This document shows, in pieces, positions 16,648 to 24,703 of a DNA stretch of 64,000 bases. The stretch spans positions 558,001 to 622,000 of the forward strand of contig NZ_OCMT01000004.1 in assembly GCF_900215335.1 (NCBI RefSeq), given 5' to 3'. Under the pieces are notes generated by a model. That model was not told where the DNA came from. It made no database searches and worked only from the letters and a program-made list of their open reading frames with translations. The stretch is from Pedobacter xixiisoli. Lineage in GTDB: Bacteria > Bacteroidota > Bacteroidia > Sphingobacteriales > Sphingobacteriaceae. The translations under genes were made by a program, and so were the position numbers. Every line of letters starts with the position of its first letter. Position 1 is the first letter of the stretch.

Positions 16648-19386
16648 ATGGAATCAGCAAAATACATCATCTGTAGAGCTTGTGCATTACCGAAGGACGC
16701 ACAACTATCAATCTATTGGGAACAGTTAAAAGCATTAATCGCAAGTGCTTCTCCAAGCTTATTTGAACAGATTGCCAATACAGATCATTCAGCACTTGAC
16801 CAGCTCGATAAACGTACGAGGATCAGTATTGAACGCTACTTTAATCGAACTAGGTTCCGTCCCGTTCCGTATGGAAAGTTCTCGACAGTGGGATTGCTGC
16901 GGAACGAAGAAAATAAAAATGATGAACCTGTGCTCCATACTCAAATGGAACTGCTCAACTTTAGAGATTGGACGGAGATCAAAAAACTGGCAACGGCTGC
17001 AATTACTTGGACAGATGAGTTGATGTGGCGTACACAGGCTACACTCTATACTCATGAGGGTACACATTACTTTTTCCAATCTACCGAAGGCCAAACGGAG
17101 CTGTTTTCCTTAAATGGATTTGAAGAACTAGACCGATTACTTAGCTTTTGCAGCTTATCAAGGTCGACAGCAGAAATTAAAGATTTGGTGGGAAATGATT
17201 GGGATTTTTTCAGGGATATGATGTCCCAACTTTTGGAGCTTCAGGTATTAGTGCATAGCCATTTGCCTAATATTACTGGAGCAGATTATTTTCAACGTAT
17301 TGGCTTAGCAACTTTTGGAGAGCAATTAAATGACTATTCGATTTATATCAGACATGCAGCTAAAGGTTTTTGTAATATAGGCTTGGAGCAGGAACTTGAA
17401 CGTTATGTAGCTTTTGCAAATGAACATCTGCCGAGCCCAACTTTGAATGATCTAGCTGAATTTAAGCTACAGTTCACGAAGCGTTATGAGAACCAATGGC
17501 AACCTTTAGCACGGGTGTTAGATCCAGAAAAGGGCTTGGGCTATGCAGGGCTTTCTAATTCGGGTAATGATGATCTCGTCACACTGTTGCCGAAACAAGA
17601 GCTTATGCCACAATATCTGTTGCTGGATGATCTTTCGATGTTCTTGCTGAATGGGATGCTTGGTGGCAAAGCCGTAAATCTCGAAAATTTTACCGGTAAA
17701 AATATAGATCGTGTAGCACTGCCCAACACACTTAATGTATTGCTACAGCCAGCTAAAGATGGAGTATGGGCCGTAGAGCATATTGGCGGACCAAGTGCAA
17801 CTAACTTACTGGGAAGGTTTGCTAAAGATACGCATATCGCCAATTTTACTGGAGAATTGGTCGATTTAGAGCAAAAAGCTAATGCTGAAGTAAAATTCTT
17901 TGACATTGCCTATCAAACAGACCAACGGACGGATAATATCAACCGTCGGCCACAACTCTATGAATTAGAACTAACTCTCGGTGGTTGGTCAACTCATCCC
18001 AAGCAGTTACAGTTGGCAGATTTATTTATTAACGTAATTGGAGATGAACTGGTGTTGTATAGCAATCGCTATCAATGTCGTGTGGTGCCTAGAATGGCTT
18101 CGGCATACAATATTCTTCGCTCTAGTCATCCTTTGCTACGCTTACTTGCCGATTTACAGTATCAGGGTATGCAACATCAGTTCTTGCCAGATTTAGAGCA
18201 GCGTTTTCCTAATATGGATTATTATCCTCCCTTAAAGTTTGGTAAGCTTTTATTGCAGCCTGCGAAATGGAAAGTACCTTCTTCAGCAAAAGTTGCTAAA
18301 ACCGAATTAGACAAATGGCTGGATGAAAAGGTGTGCAATAGGTTTATTCGTATTGGGCGCTCAGATCAGTACCTATGTTTAGATTTAGAACTCGACATGG
18401 ATCGAGAATTATTATGGGATAGCTTACAGCGAGATGCAGGACTACAGTATATCTCTGATTGGCCTTCGGGAGGTGAGCAGGGGATGTTGGATACCGAAGG
18501 AAATCGCTTCAGCTATCAGTTGCATTGGGCATTAACCCATCAAAAGCAAGTTTATGCACCAGTAACTGTTTTCAACAAGCCGCCACATCAGAAAAACTGG
18601 TCTGTGGGAAGCGACTGGTTTTTTATGTCTCTATATGCTTCGCCCGAAAATCAAACCCATATACTCAAGGAGTTAATTGCCCCGCTATTATTGAAGCATG
18701 AAAATGTGGTGCAAAACTGGTTCTATATTCTTTACAGTGATCCAGATAAGCATATCCGCTTGCGTATAAAATGGCATGCAGATGCCAGTGCTAAGATAAA
18801 ATGGCAAGTACTGAATGAAATAGGTGGATGGCTTGGTAGCTACGGAATTAGAAATACGGTGATGAAGCCTTACGAGCCGGAGTGGCAGCGCTATGGTACA
18901 GCTACCATGATGGCAACCGAGCATTTCTTCGAATTGGACAGCGTACAGGCCACAGCAGTTATGGATATGGATGAAGAAGAGCGATTGAAGGTTTGCTATG
19001 GCTGGATTTGGGGGATGATAGGACATGTATTGAAGGATCATCTCAAACAAAAGTTATTCTTGGAAAAGATGGCCTCGATGTTTGCTCATGAAATGGGATG
19101 GAGTAAAGTGGAGTTTAAAATCCTCAATCAGTATTGGCGAAACATGGAGATTCCTGCTATTGATGCTTTTCCTAAAGCCAATATGTTGCAAGTATGGGAA
19201 GAAATTTGCCTCATTACGTCTGCTGAAGATCAGGAACAACGTTTAGCAGATTTTATCCATATGCATGTAAACAGGAGATTTCCAACCCACGCTAGAGTTA
19301 GGGAAGCGCAATTGTATCAGTATTTACTGCTGCATTTGAAACGGGTTTCAAAACGAGCTGAATTGGCACTCGTAGCTGTACGCTAA
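16648..19386 (+). CDS. LanB-type lantibiotic dehydratase with thiopeptide-type (SpaB_C) C-terminal domain
   Basis: 912 residues, slightly short for a full LanB. The N-terminal dehydratase has the conserved block RYFNRTRFRPVPYGKFSTVG (residues ~63-82), in the place of the family's RxxxRxTPFGxFAG. The C-terminal elimination domain (~634-900) has SDPDKHIRLRIKW and PYEPEWQRYGTATMMATEHFFELDS-type blocks. LanB enzymes glutamylate Ser/Thr of a precursor using Glu-tRNA, then eliminate glutamate to give dehydro-residues; both halves appear present here. No LanC, transporter or protease is nearby. The likely partner is the 53-residue Cys-free peptide at 20503. The 3' end overlaps the facing kinase gene by 89 bases. 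Confidence 0.92.
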   Translation: MESAKYIICRACALPKDAQLSIYWEQLKALIASASPSLFEQIANTDHSALDQLDKRTRISIERYFNRTRFRPVPYGKFSTVGLLRNEENKNDEPVLHTQMELLNFRDWTEIKKLATAAITWTDELMWRTQATLYTHEGTHYFFQSTEGQTELFSLNGFEELDRLLSFCSLSRSTAEIKDLVGNDWDFFRDMMSQLLELQVLVHSHLPNITGADYFQRIGLATFGEQLNDYSIYIRHAAKGFCNIGLEQELERYVAFANEHLPSPTLNDLAEFKLQFTKRYENQWQPLARVLDPEKGLGYAGLSNSGNDDLVTLLPKQELMPQYLLLDDLSMFLLNGMLGGKAVNLENFTGKNIDRVALPNTLNVLLQPAKDGVWAVEHIGGPSATNLLGRFAKDTHIANFTGELVDLEQKANAEVKFFDIAYQTDQRTDNINRRPQLYELELTLGGWSTHPKQLQLADLFINVIGDELVLYSNRYQCRVVPRMASAYNILRSSHPLLRLLADLQYQGMQHQFLPDLEQRFPNMDYYPPLKFGKLLLQPAKWKVPSSAKVAKTELDKWLDEKVCNRFIRIGRSDQYLCLDLELDMDRELLWDSLQRDAGLQYISDWPSGGEQGMLDTEGNRFSYQLHWALTHQKQVYAPVTVFNKPPHQKNWSVGSDWFFMSLYASPENQTHILKELIAPLLLKHENVVQNWFYILYSDPDKHIRLRIKWHADASAKIKWQVLNEIGGWLGSYGIRNTVMKPYEPEWQRYGTATMMATEHFFELDSVQATAVMDMDEEERLKVCYGWIWGMIGHVLKDHLKQKLFLEKMASMFAHEMGWSKVEFKILNQYWRNMEIPAIDAFPKANMLQVWEEICLITSAEDQEQRLADFIHMHVNRRFPTHARVREAQLYQYLLLHLKRVSKRAELALVAVR

Positions 19387-20416
19387 AACCTCCGTTGTCA
19401 TCTGGGCCGTAAGCAAATGAGTGTGAATCTCCGTAGGCGTTATAAAGCCTTGTCGCCAAGTTTTGTAGGCCAGTTTTAGTAGATATGGCCGGTTTGTGAT
19501 CGCTGATTTTGTTCCAAGTGGAAATCTGTAGCTGGTCATCTTCCAGCATTAACTGCATCTGGGCATCGGCTTGGCTGAGGTCGCCGTGTTTGAAACAATT
19601 TTCGGCCAAAGTGAGTAACACAAGGGGAACAAATTGTAAGTTGCACACTGCTAGTTCATAATCCAGTAGCAGTGTGCCCTCGTTTTTCTTTAGGGAGTAT
19701 AGGTAGATGATATCTTCTACTTGCTCCAGCTCTTCGCCTAACTTTACCTTGTCATCCACGTGCTCAACATCAAAAGCAAACCTCATGACGTTAGCTAGCC
19801 TAGTTACGGCCTCACTAATCTGCGGTGCCGATTTCAATGATTGAAAATGGATATAGTTGAGAATGTTGAATAAAAAATGCGGGTTGATTTGTGCCTTTAA
19901 AAAGGCATTCTGCATCATGTCCAGCTCTCTTTGGGTTTGTTGTTGCTTGATGATAGCTTTTAACTGCTGTGTTTCGAGCTCTTGAGCATGCTTGCGCTGT
20001 GCAATGAAGCTATATAGGTAATAATATCCAGTAGAAAAACCCATGAAGAAAAGCCCTCTATAACCATTGCGTAGAAAGCTTGGCCAAGTCATGCCATATA
20101 GGGGTTTGATTGGTTTTTGGAGAAGATGCGTTAGGAAAATCTCTCCTAGCCAATGCGCAAGAATGTAGATGAGTAAGAAAATGATGCAGAACAACGGTAT
20201 CCATAGCCACTGCAATTTCTTCTTTCCAATCCATGGTAATACTTTGTTAGATTGAAAGTAAAACAGAGCGATGGTGATGGCATAATGAACAACATAGTTG
20301 ATAACTGGAGCACTCATCTCGTACAATATGTTGGTGATGATGGTTTCCCAACTGATGAACAGTGACCATACCAGGGCATGGAGCCTAAAACTTTTTTTAG
20401 CTATCATTTTTAACAT
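19298..20416 (-). CDS. LytS/YehU-type sensor histidine kinase (His_kinase family)
   Basis: 372 residues. Several membrane segments lie at about 12-30, 40-58, 70-95 and 118-138, followed by a helical linker. The His_kinase motif KAQINPHFLFNILNYIH gives phospho-acceptor His180. A degenerate ATPase domain follows (LTLAENCFKHG N-box, then TGLQNLATRLYNAYG). It has no large external sensor domain, so the signal may be sensed within the membrane, as in some peptide- or envelope-sensing LytS proteins. The cognate regulator is the LytTR gene at 20685. Its tail overlaps lanB on the other strand by 89 bases. Confidence 0.92.
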   Translation of the reverse strand: MLKMIAKKSFRLHALVWSLFISWETIITNILYEMSAPVINYVVHYAITIALFYFQSNKVLPWIGKKKLQWLWIPLFCIIFLLIYILAHWLGEIFLTHLLQKPIKPLYGMTWPSFLRNGYRGLFFMGFSTGYYYLYSFIAQRKHAQELETQQLKAIIKQQQTQRELDMMQNAFLKAQINPHFLFNILNYIHFQSLKSAPQISEAVTRLANVMRFAFDVEHVDDKVKLGEELEQVEDIIYLYSLKKNEGTLLLDYELAVCNLQFVPLVLLTLAENCFKHGDLSQADAQMQLMLEDDQLQISTWNKISDHKPAISTKTGLQNLATRLYNAYGDSHSFAYGPDDNGGFSVQLRVPIQLVLKPVSNAAVNTDTIALP

Positions 20417-20435
20417 TCCACATCGGTAAATAGGG

Positions 20436-20487
20436 ATTTCAAATAACAGATTTTTCTTTGGATGCTACAAGAGCTAATTTCAAATAA
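20436..20487. promoter_or_regulatory. Paired direct repeats between the kinase and peptide genes, possible LytTR site
   Basis: ATTTCAAATAA occurs exactly twice, at 20436-20446 and 20477-20487, 41 bases apart start to start (about four helical turns). The region is the 86-base divergent gap between the kinase start and the peptide start. CTAATTTCAA, overlapping copy two, recurs as its complement 29-38 bases upstream of the response-regulator start (21457-21466). LytTR regulators typically bind paired direct repeats, so these are candidates; the AT-rich background weakens the case. Confidence 0.45.
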
Positions 20488-20502
20488 TAAGCCGTAAGCA
20501 TT

Positions 20503-20664
20503 ATGGAAAAAACAAGAGTAAAATTGGAAATTAAAAAAGTGGGTACTTTTAAGAAGGCCCACGTTAAAGTTGCTGCTCTCGACACAGGCGATCCCACGTC
20601 TACATTAACCTCTACAAAGACAACTATTGGTGACTTTAATTTTGGTCACCTTCGTCATCTTTAA
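20503..20664 (+). CDS. 53-residue Ser/Thr-rich, cysteine-free peptide; candidate LanB substrate
   Basis: Too short to appear in usual gene lists. ATG 20503 is the only start, since an in-frame stop lies at 20488-20490. Residues 1-25 are Lys-rich and alternating hydrophobic (VKLEIKKVGTF), as in RiPP leaders of Bacteroidota. Residues 28-30 read TGD. Residues 31-41 (PTSTLTSTKTT) hold eight Ser/Thr in eleven positions; the tail is GDFNFGHLRHL-like with two His. There is no Cys, so lanthionine rings cannot form. It has its own terminator in the 3' end of the facing regulator gene. Role as a LanB substrate is inference from composition and position; I recognise no named family. Confidence 0.7.
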   Translation: MEKTRVKLEIKKVGTFKKAHVKVAALDTGDPTSTLTSTKTTIGDFNFGHLRHL

Positions 20665-20673
20665 CAACATGGA

Positions 20674-20707
20674 TGGGAAAGTTACTAACGTTTCTTTCCC
20701 ATTTTTA
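20674..20707 (+). terminator. Terminator of the peptide gene, inside the regulator's 3' end
   Basis: TGGGAAAG (20674-20681) pairs perfectly with CTTTCCCA (20694-20701) around a 12-base loop, then TTTTT on the plus strand. It begins 10 bases after the peptide stop. The stem covers the last codons and stop of the response regulator on the minus strand. Confidence 0.75.
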
Positions 20708-21428
20708 TGACTCTCTCGTCCAAGAATGACTGGAAGGTTGGTCGGTACATTTCGCCTACAGTAATCTTGGCTCCACTGGCCATTACCAAAGTATTACCTT
20801 CAACATATTCTATAAAGTGTTTATTGATGATAAAGCTTCTTTGCACTTGGATGAAATCTGGTTGCCCATTTAGTTTTTTAGCCAGCTCGCTCAAGGTCAT
20901 GTAGGTAATCACTTGACGATCTAATGCCTGGAGCTCCACATAATTGTTCTTGCTTTCAATGACGACAAGCTCTTTTAGTTTTACTTTGATGAGCTTAGAG
21001 CCCTGTTTGGCCTTAACGAAAATAAAATCCTCTTCGCTTCCCATTTCCATCGCGTTTTTTTCTGTTTCTAGCTCTTCTGGAAAAAGGCGGTGTAATGTAG
21101 CCAACATTTTGGCAAGTGAAAATGGCTTTAACAAATAGGCATCAGCATGGCTTTCAAAAGCATCAAATGCATATTTGGTATGCGCAGTGGTAAACACCAA
21201 TTTACCCACTTGGCCACGGATAGAATTAGCCAGCTCAATACCATTCACTTTTGGCATATCTACATCCAATAATAATAAATTAACCTTGTTTTTAAGCAGA
21301 AAAGCCATCGCATCTACAGGGTTAGTAAAGGTGGCTTTCACTTCCATACCAGGAAAACTTTCCATGTAAGATACAAGGCCTGCTACCGCATTGGGGTCAT
21401 CATCTACAATTACACAAGTCATATTCAC
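20685..21428 (-). CDS. LytTR family response regulator
   Basis: 247 residues. The receiver domain (1-~120) has acidic residues D9-D11, phospho-acceptor Asp55 in LLLLDVDMPK, the TTAHTKYA segment and Lys101. The LytTR DNA-binding domain (~133-240) starts DFIFVKAKQGSKLIKV and has YVELQALD and FIQVQRSFIIN. It is upstream of the LytS-type kinase on the same strand but separated by 268 bases that carry the peptide gene on the opposite strand. It probably controls lanB and/or the peptide; targets are inferred only. The stop codon lies within the peptide gene's terminator. Confidence 0.93.
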   Translation of the reverse strand: MNMTCVIVDDDPNAVAGLVSYMESFPGMEVKATFTNPVDAMAFLLKNKVNLLLLDVDMPKVNGIELANSIRGQVGKLVFTTAHTKYAFDAFESHADAYLLKPFSLAKMLATLHRLFPEELETEKNAMEMGSEEDFIFVKAKQGSKLIKVKLKELVVIESKNNYVELQALDRQVITYMTLSELAKKLNGQPDFIQVQRSFIINKHFIEYVEGNTLVMASGAKITVGEMYRPTFQSFLDERVIKMGKKR

Positions 21429-21872
21429 AAGAATTACATTTACGGTTTAAGCACTGTTGAAATTAGGTATTACGTCGGTTTCTAGCGTAGATGCTTGGTA
21501 AATATAAGCACAAATTGGGTTTTATGGTCTTTATTGATAATGAATGTATGATTTGTCCCCTTATACCAGCTTTAAATGAGTCCCTTTTTAAAAAAGCTCC
21601 TAATTTAATAGTGTAGATTTTAGCGCTGATAAAAAAAGAGGCTAATCATTTAAATAGTAAATTGTCGAGTTTGTGCAACCGATAGCATTAGGCGTTGATT
21701 AACGCAATCGTTCCCGTGAACGATTGCATAGATTTTTATGGCATGATGATACTCAAGGAAGGAGTAAAGCTATTAATATTGATTTAACCAAATATTATCA
21801 GACCCCTCATTCGGGATAGTTCATGTGAAAAGCAGAGCGGTCGAATAGTGTTTATTTTAAACCTCGACTTGT
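21429..21872. other. 444-base region between the regulator and the pectin operon
   Basis: No gene longer than ~15 codons is convincing here. It carries a motif shared with the peptide upstream region (21457-21466) and a 24-base palindrome (21704-21727). The rest is AT-rich and likely holds both divergent promoters, which I could not place with confidence. Confidence 0.5.
21704..21727. promoter_or_regulatory. 24-base palindromic operator candidate before the pectin operon
   Basis: GCAATCGTTC and GAACGATTGC form perfect 10-base arms around CCGT. The symmetric CGTT...AACG core resembles LacI/GalR-family operators. It is 145 bases upstream of the first pectate lyase. The regulator is not known; a LacI-type gene lies at 34142-35158 but its own sites look different. 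Confidence 0.5.
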
Positions 21873-24662
21873 ATGAACTTTTTGTACCGCATCAGCTTTG
21901 CGTTATTTTTCGCAGTATTTATTGTTTTTCCTTCTAATGCACAACAACTTGCATTTCCAACTGCACAAGGGTTTGGGAAATTTGCAACTGGTGGTAGAGG
22001 TGGAAAAGTATATACCGTTACTAATTTAAATGATGCTGGCGCAGGAAGTTTTAGAGAGGCTTTTAACGCTTATCCCGGTGAACCGTTAACCATTGTTTTC
22101 GCTGTAGGTGGAACAATAGAACTACAATCTCAAATCAAAGTAAACAGATCGAACTTTACCATCGCTGGTCAAACGGCTCCAGGTGATGGAATTTGTTTAA
22201 AGGGCCACTCTTTTATCATCAACGGGGCTAGAGCGGCCAATCTAGGCGGAAACCACGGTAATATCATTATAAGGTATTTACGTTCTAGACCGGGTAGTAC
22301 ACTTCCTACTGGCGTTTACGGATTTGATTTGGAGAACTGCCATAATGTAATTGTAGATCATTGTTCGTTTAGCTGGGCAAACGAAGAATGTGCCGCTATG
22401 TACGATATGGAGAACGTAACTGTGCAATACAGCATGGTTAGTGAAGGTCTATTTAATGCAGGGCATGCCAAAGGAAATAGAGGTTATGGTGGTGTTTGGG
22501 GCGGGCAATACGTTTCCTATCATCATAATTTATTTGCACACTTAAATGCTCGTTCGACTAGGTTTAACGGTGCAAGGGCTCATGACGTAAATGCATTGGT
22601 TGATTACCGTAACAACGTAATTTATAACGCTGGAACAAGAAATGCAGCTGCAGGTGGCGCAGTGAATATCGAAAACTCATTCTCTCGTATCAACTTGGTC
22701 AATAATTATTATAAACCAGGACCTGCAACGCCATCAGATTACCTTTTTATAGAAGCGGATTATGAAGCAGCTGAAGCAAAAGGGGTGGGCGAATTCCATG
22801 TGAGCGGTAATGTGATGCATGGAAATTCAGCCAAGACGAATGATAATTGGAGTGCAGTAAGTTTGACGAAAATTCCCGCTAATTTACAGGCAGATGCACA
22901 ATCATCAGTGCCTTTTGTAGTGGCACAGTCCATTATGACGCAAAGTGCTGACGATGCCTATTTAGACGTACTGAAAAATGCTGGTGCAAACTTGCCTGTT
23001 AGAGATGCTGTAGATAGAAGGGTAGTTAGTGAGACATCTACCGGTACAGCTAGTACAGTAGGTATTACTTCTGGTAAAAGAGGCATTATAGATTTGCCTA
23101 ATGAAGTGGGAGGATGGCCGGCCTATAATTCGGGAACTGCTTTAGTTGATACTGATGGCGACGGTATGCCAGATACTTGGGAGCAAAACAATGGTTTGAA
23201 TGCTAATGACGCAGCAGATGGAAATACGGTAAATGATCAAGGATATACGATGTTAGAGGTTTACCTCAATGGCATTTCAGCCTCTGTTGCTAGTACTTAT
23301 GAACTGATGGGTTTTGCTGCAACTTTAAACTCGGGCAGTACTACTACGGCAACTTTAAATTGGGTAATAAATAACGATGTTGACCTACAGAATTTCATCA
23401 TAGAGCGTAGTGCAGATGGACAAAATTTCAATACAATTACTACTGTAAACAGTCAAAAAGGTGCTGGCTTAAACAATTATACTTATACAGATAATAATCC
23501 TTTGGCTTTTACTTCTTACTACAGGTTGAAATTAGTGGCAACAAATAACCAAGTTAACTATAGTGACAACAAAATAATTAGTAATCCAATTGCACAAGCC
23601 TATTGGATGGAACCATTTACGAATACAACGGTAACTAGTATTGCCAAACCTGCTACGATAGAAAACTCTATACAGGATAATGGCACTTGGATTTTATATG
23701 GGGCACAAAGAGAAGAAAAGAGCGTAAGTGATGTAGATGCGAATAATCAATGGACAAATGGGGTATCAAATCCTAGTTTAAAAATTTTGAATAGGAATGC
23801 AGGTACTACAACTGATTACACGTTAACAGAAGATCCTTATGTGATTACACCAATTTTTAACCAGGGGATATCGAAAATTACTTTTTACGAAAACCAGCGA
23901 GCTAGCATCAATGCCAATAGCATTAAAATTTATACGTCTACCAATGGTGGGCAAACTTGGAGTACCACTGCTATTTCCAGTGCGGCCAAATCTTTAAAGT
24001 TTGATTTAATTACAGTGCCAATTGAAGGTGCAAATATCAACAGGTTAAAGATTACCAAGCCTGCTGGTGTTACGATGAATATTGATAACCTCACTATTTA
24101 TGCTCCAGTTGGTACCACGCTTCCGCTTGATTTTGTTTCTTTTAGCGCTACGCTCAAGAAATCCTTAAATCATAAAACTGTTTTACTTTGGAAGACTGCT
24201 AATGAGGTTAATACTGCCTATTTCGAGATATTACGAAGCATTAACGGTAAAGATTTTTCAAGAATAGGTGGTTTATCTGCAGTCAATCAACCAGGTACTC
24301 ACATTTATGAGTTTGAAGATGAGAAATTATTGACTGGGGTAAGTTACTATCGTATAAAACAAGTTGATTTGGACGGAAAATATACTTACAGTGAGATCAG
24401 GTCTGTGAACAATCGTTTAGAAGGCCAGCTTAATTTTTATCCAAATCCAGTTACAAAAGAGCTTACTTTAAATCATCCAGCGGCAGGTGTTGGAACTTCC
24501 TTAAACCTTTATGATATTTCCGGACGCTTGGTTGCCACCAAAACTGTAGCAGCGGACTTAACCCAGTCAAAAGTGTCGCTACAACATCTTCCTCAAGGAA
24601 TTTATCTTTTAAAGTACAAAACTACAACTGAAGTGATCTCCCTAAAGGTGATTAAGCAGTAA
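21873..24662 (+). CDS. Secreted pectate lyase (PL1-like) with T9SS sorting domain
   Basis: 929 residues. Signal peptide ends near PSNAQ (residue ~24). The catalytic beta-helix (~28-420) has the pectate lyase blocks GGRGGKVYTVTNLNDAGAGS, IVDHCSFSWANEE and YRNNVIYN. A calcium-loop motif DTDGDGMPDTWE is near 426. Two fibronectin-like or carbohydrate-binding stretches follow, then a C-terminal sorting domain (~850-929) with LNFYPNP, LYDISGRLV and GIYLLK, which sends proteins out through the type IX system. It would cleave polygalacturonate by beta-elimination outside the cell. First gene of a three-gene pectin operon. Confidence 0.92.
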   Translation: MNFLYRISFALFFAVFIVFPSNAQQLAFPTAQGFGKFATGGRGGKVYTVTNLNDAGAGSFREAFNAYPGEPLTIVFAVGGTIELQSQIKVNRSNFTIAGQTAPGDGICLKGHSFIINGARAANLGGNHGNIIIRYLRSRPGSTLPTGVYGFDLENCHNVIVDHCSFSWANEECAAMYDMENVTVQYSMVSEGLFNAGHAKGNRGYGGVWGGQYVSYHHNLFAHLNARSTRFNGARAHDVNALVDYRNNVIYNAGTRNAAAGGAVNIENSFSRINLVNNYYKPGPATPSDYLFIEADYEAAEAKGVGEFHVSGNVMHGNSAKTNDNWSAVSLTKIPANLQADAQSSVPFVVAQSIMTQSADDAYLDVLKNAGANLPVRDAVDRRVVSETSTGTASTVGITSGKRGIIDLPNEVGGWPAYNSGTALVDTDGDGMPDTWEQNNGLNANDAADGNTVNDQGYTMLEVYLNGISASVASTYELMGFAATLNSGSTTTATLNWVINNDVDLQNFIIERSADGQNFNTITTVNSQKGAGLNNYTYTDNNPLAFTSYYRLKLVATNNQVNYSDNKIISNPIAQAYWMEPFTNTTVTSIAKPATIENSIQDNGTWILYGAQREEKSVSDVDANNQWTNGVSNPSLKILNRNAGTTTDYTLTEDPYVITPIFNQGISKITFYENQRASINANSIKIYTSTNGGQTWSTTAISSAAKSLKFDLITVPIEGANINRLKITKPAGVTMNIDNLTIYAPVGTTLPLDFVSFSATLKKSLNHKTVLLWKTANEVNTAYFEILRSINGKDFSRIGGLSAVNQPGTHIYEFEDEKLLTGVSYYRIKQVDLDGKYTYSEIRSVNNRLEGQLNFYPNPVTKELTLNHPAAGVGTSLNLYDISGRLVATKTVAADLTQSKVSLQHLPQGIYLLKYKTTTEVISLKVIKQ

Positions 24663-24703
24663 GAATAACCTAACCAAATCATCAACTAAAAACCACTAAG
24701 CGT

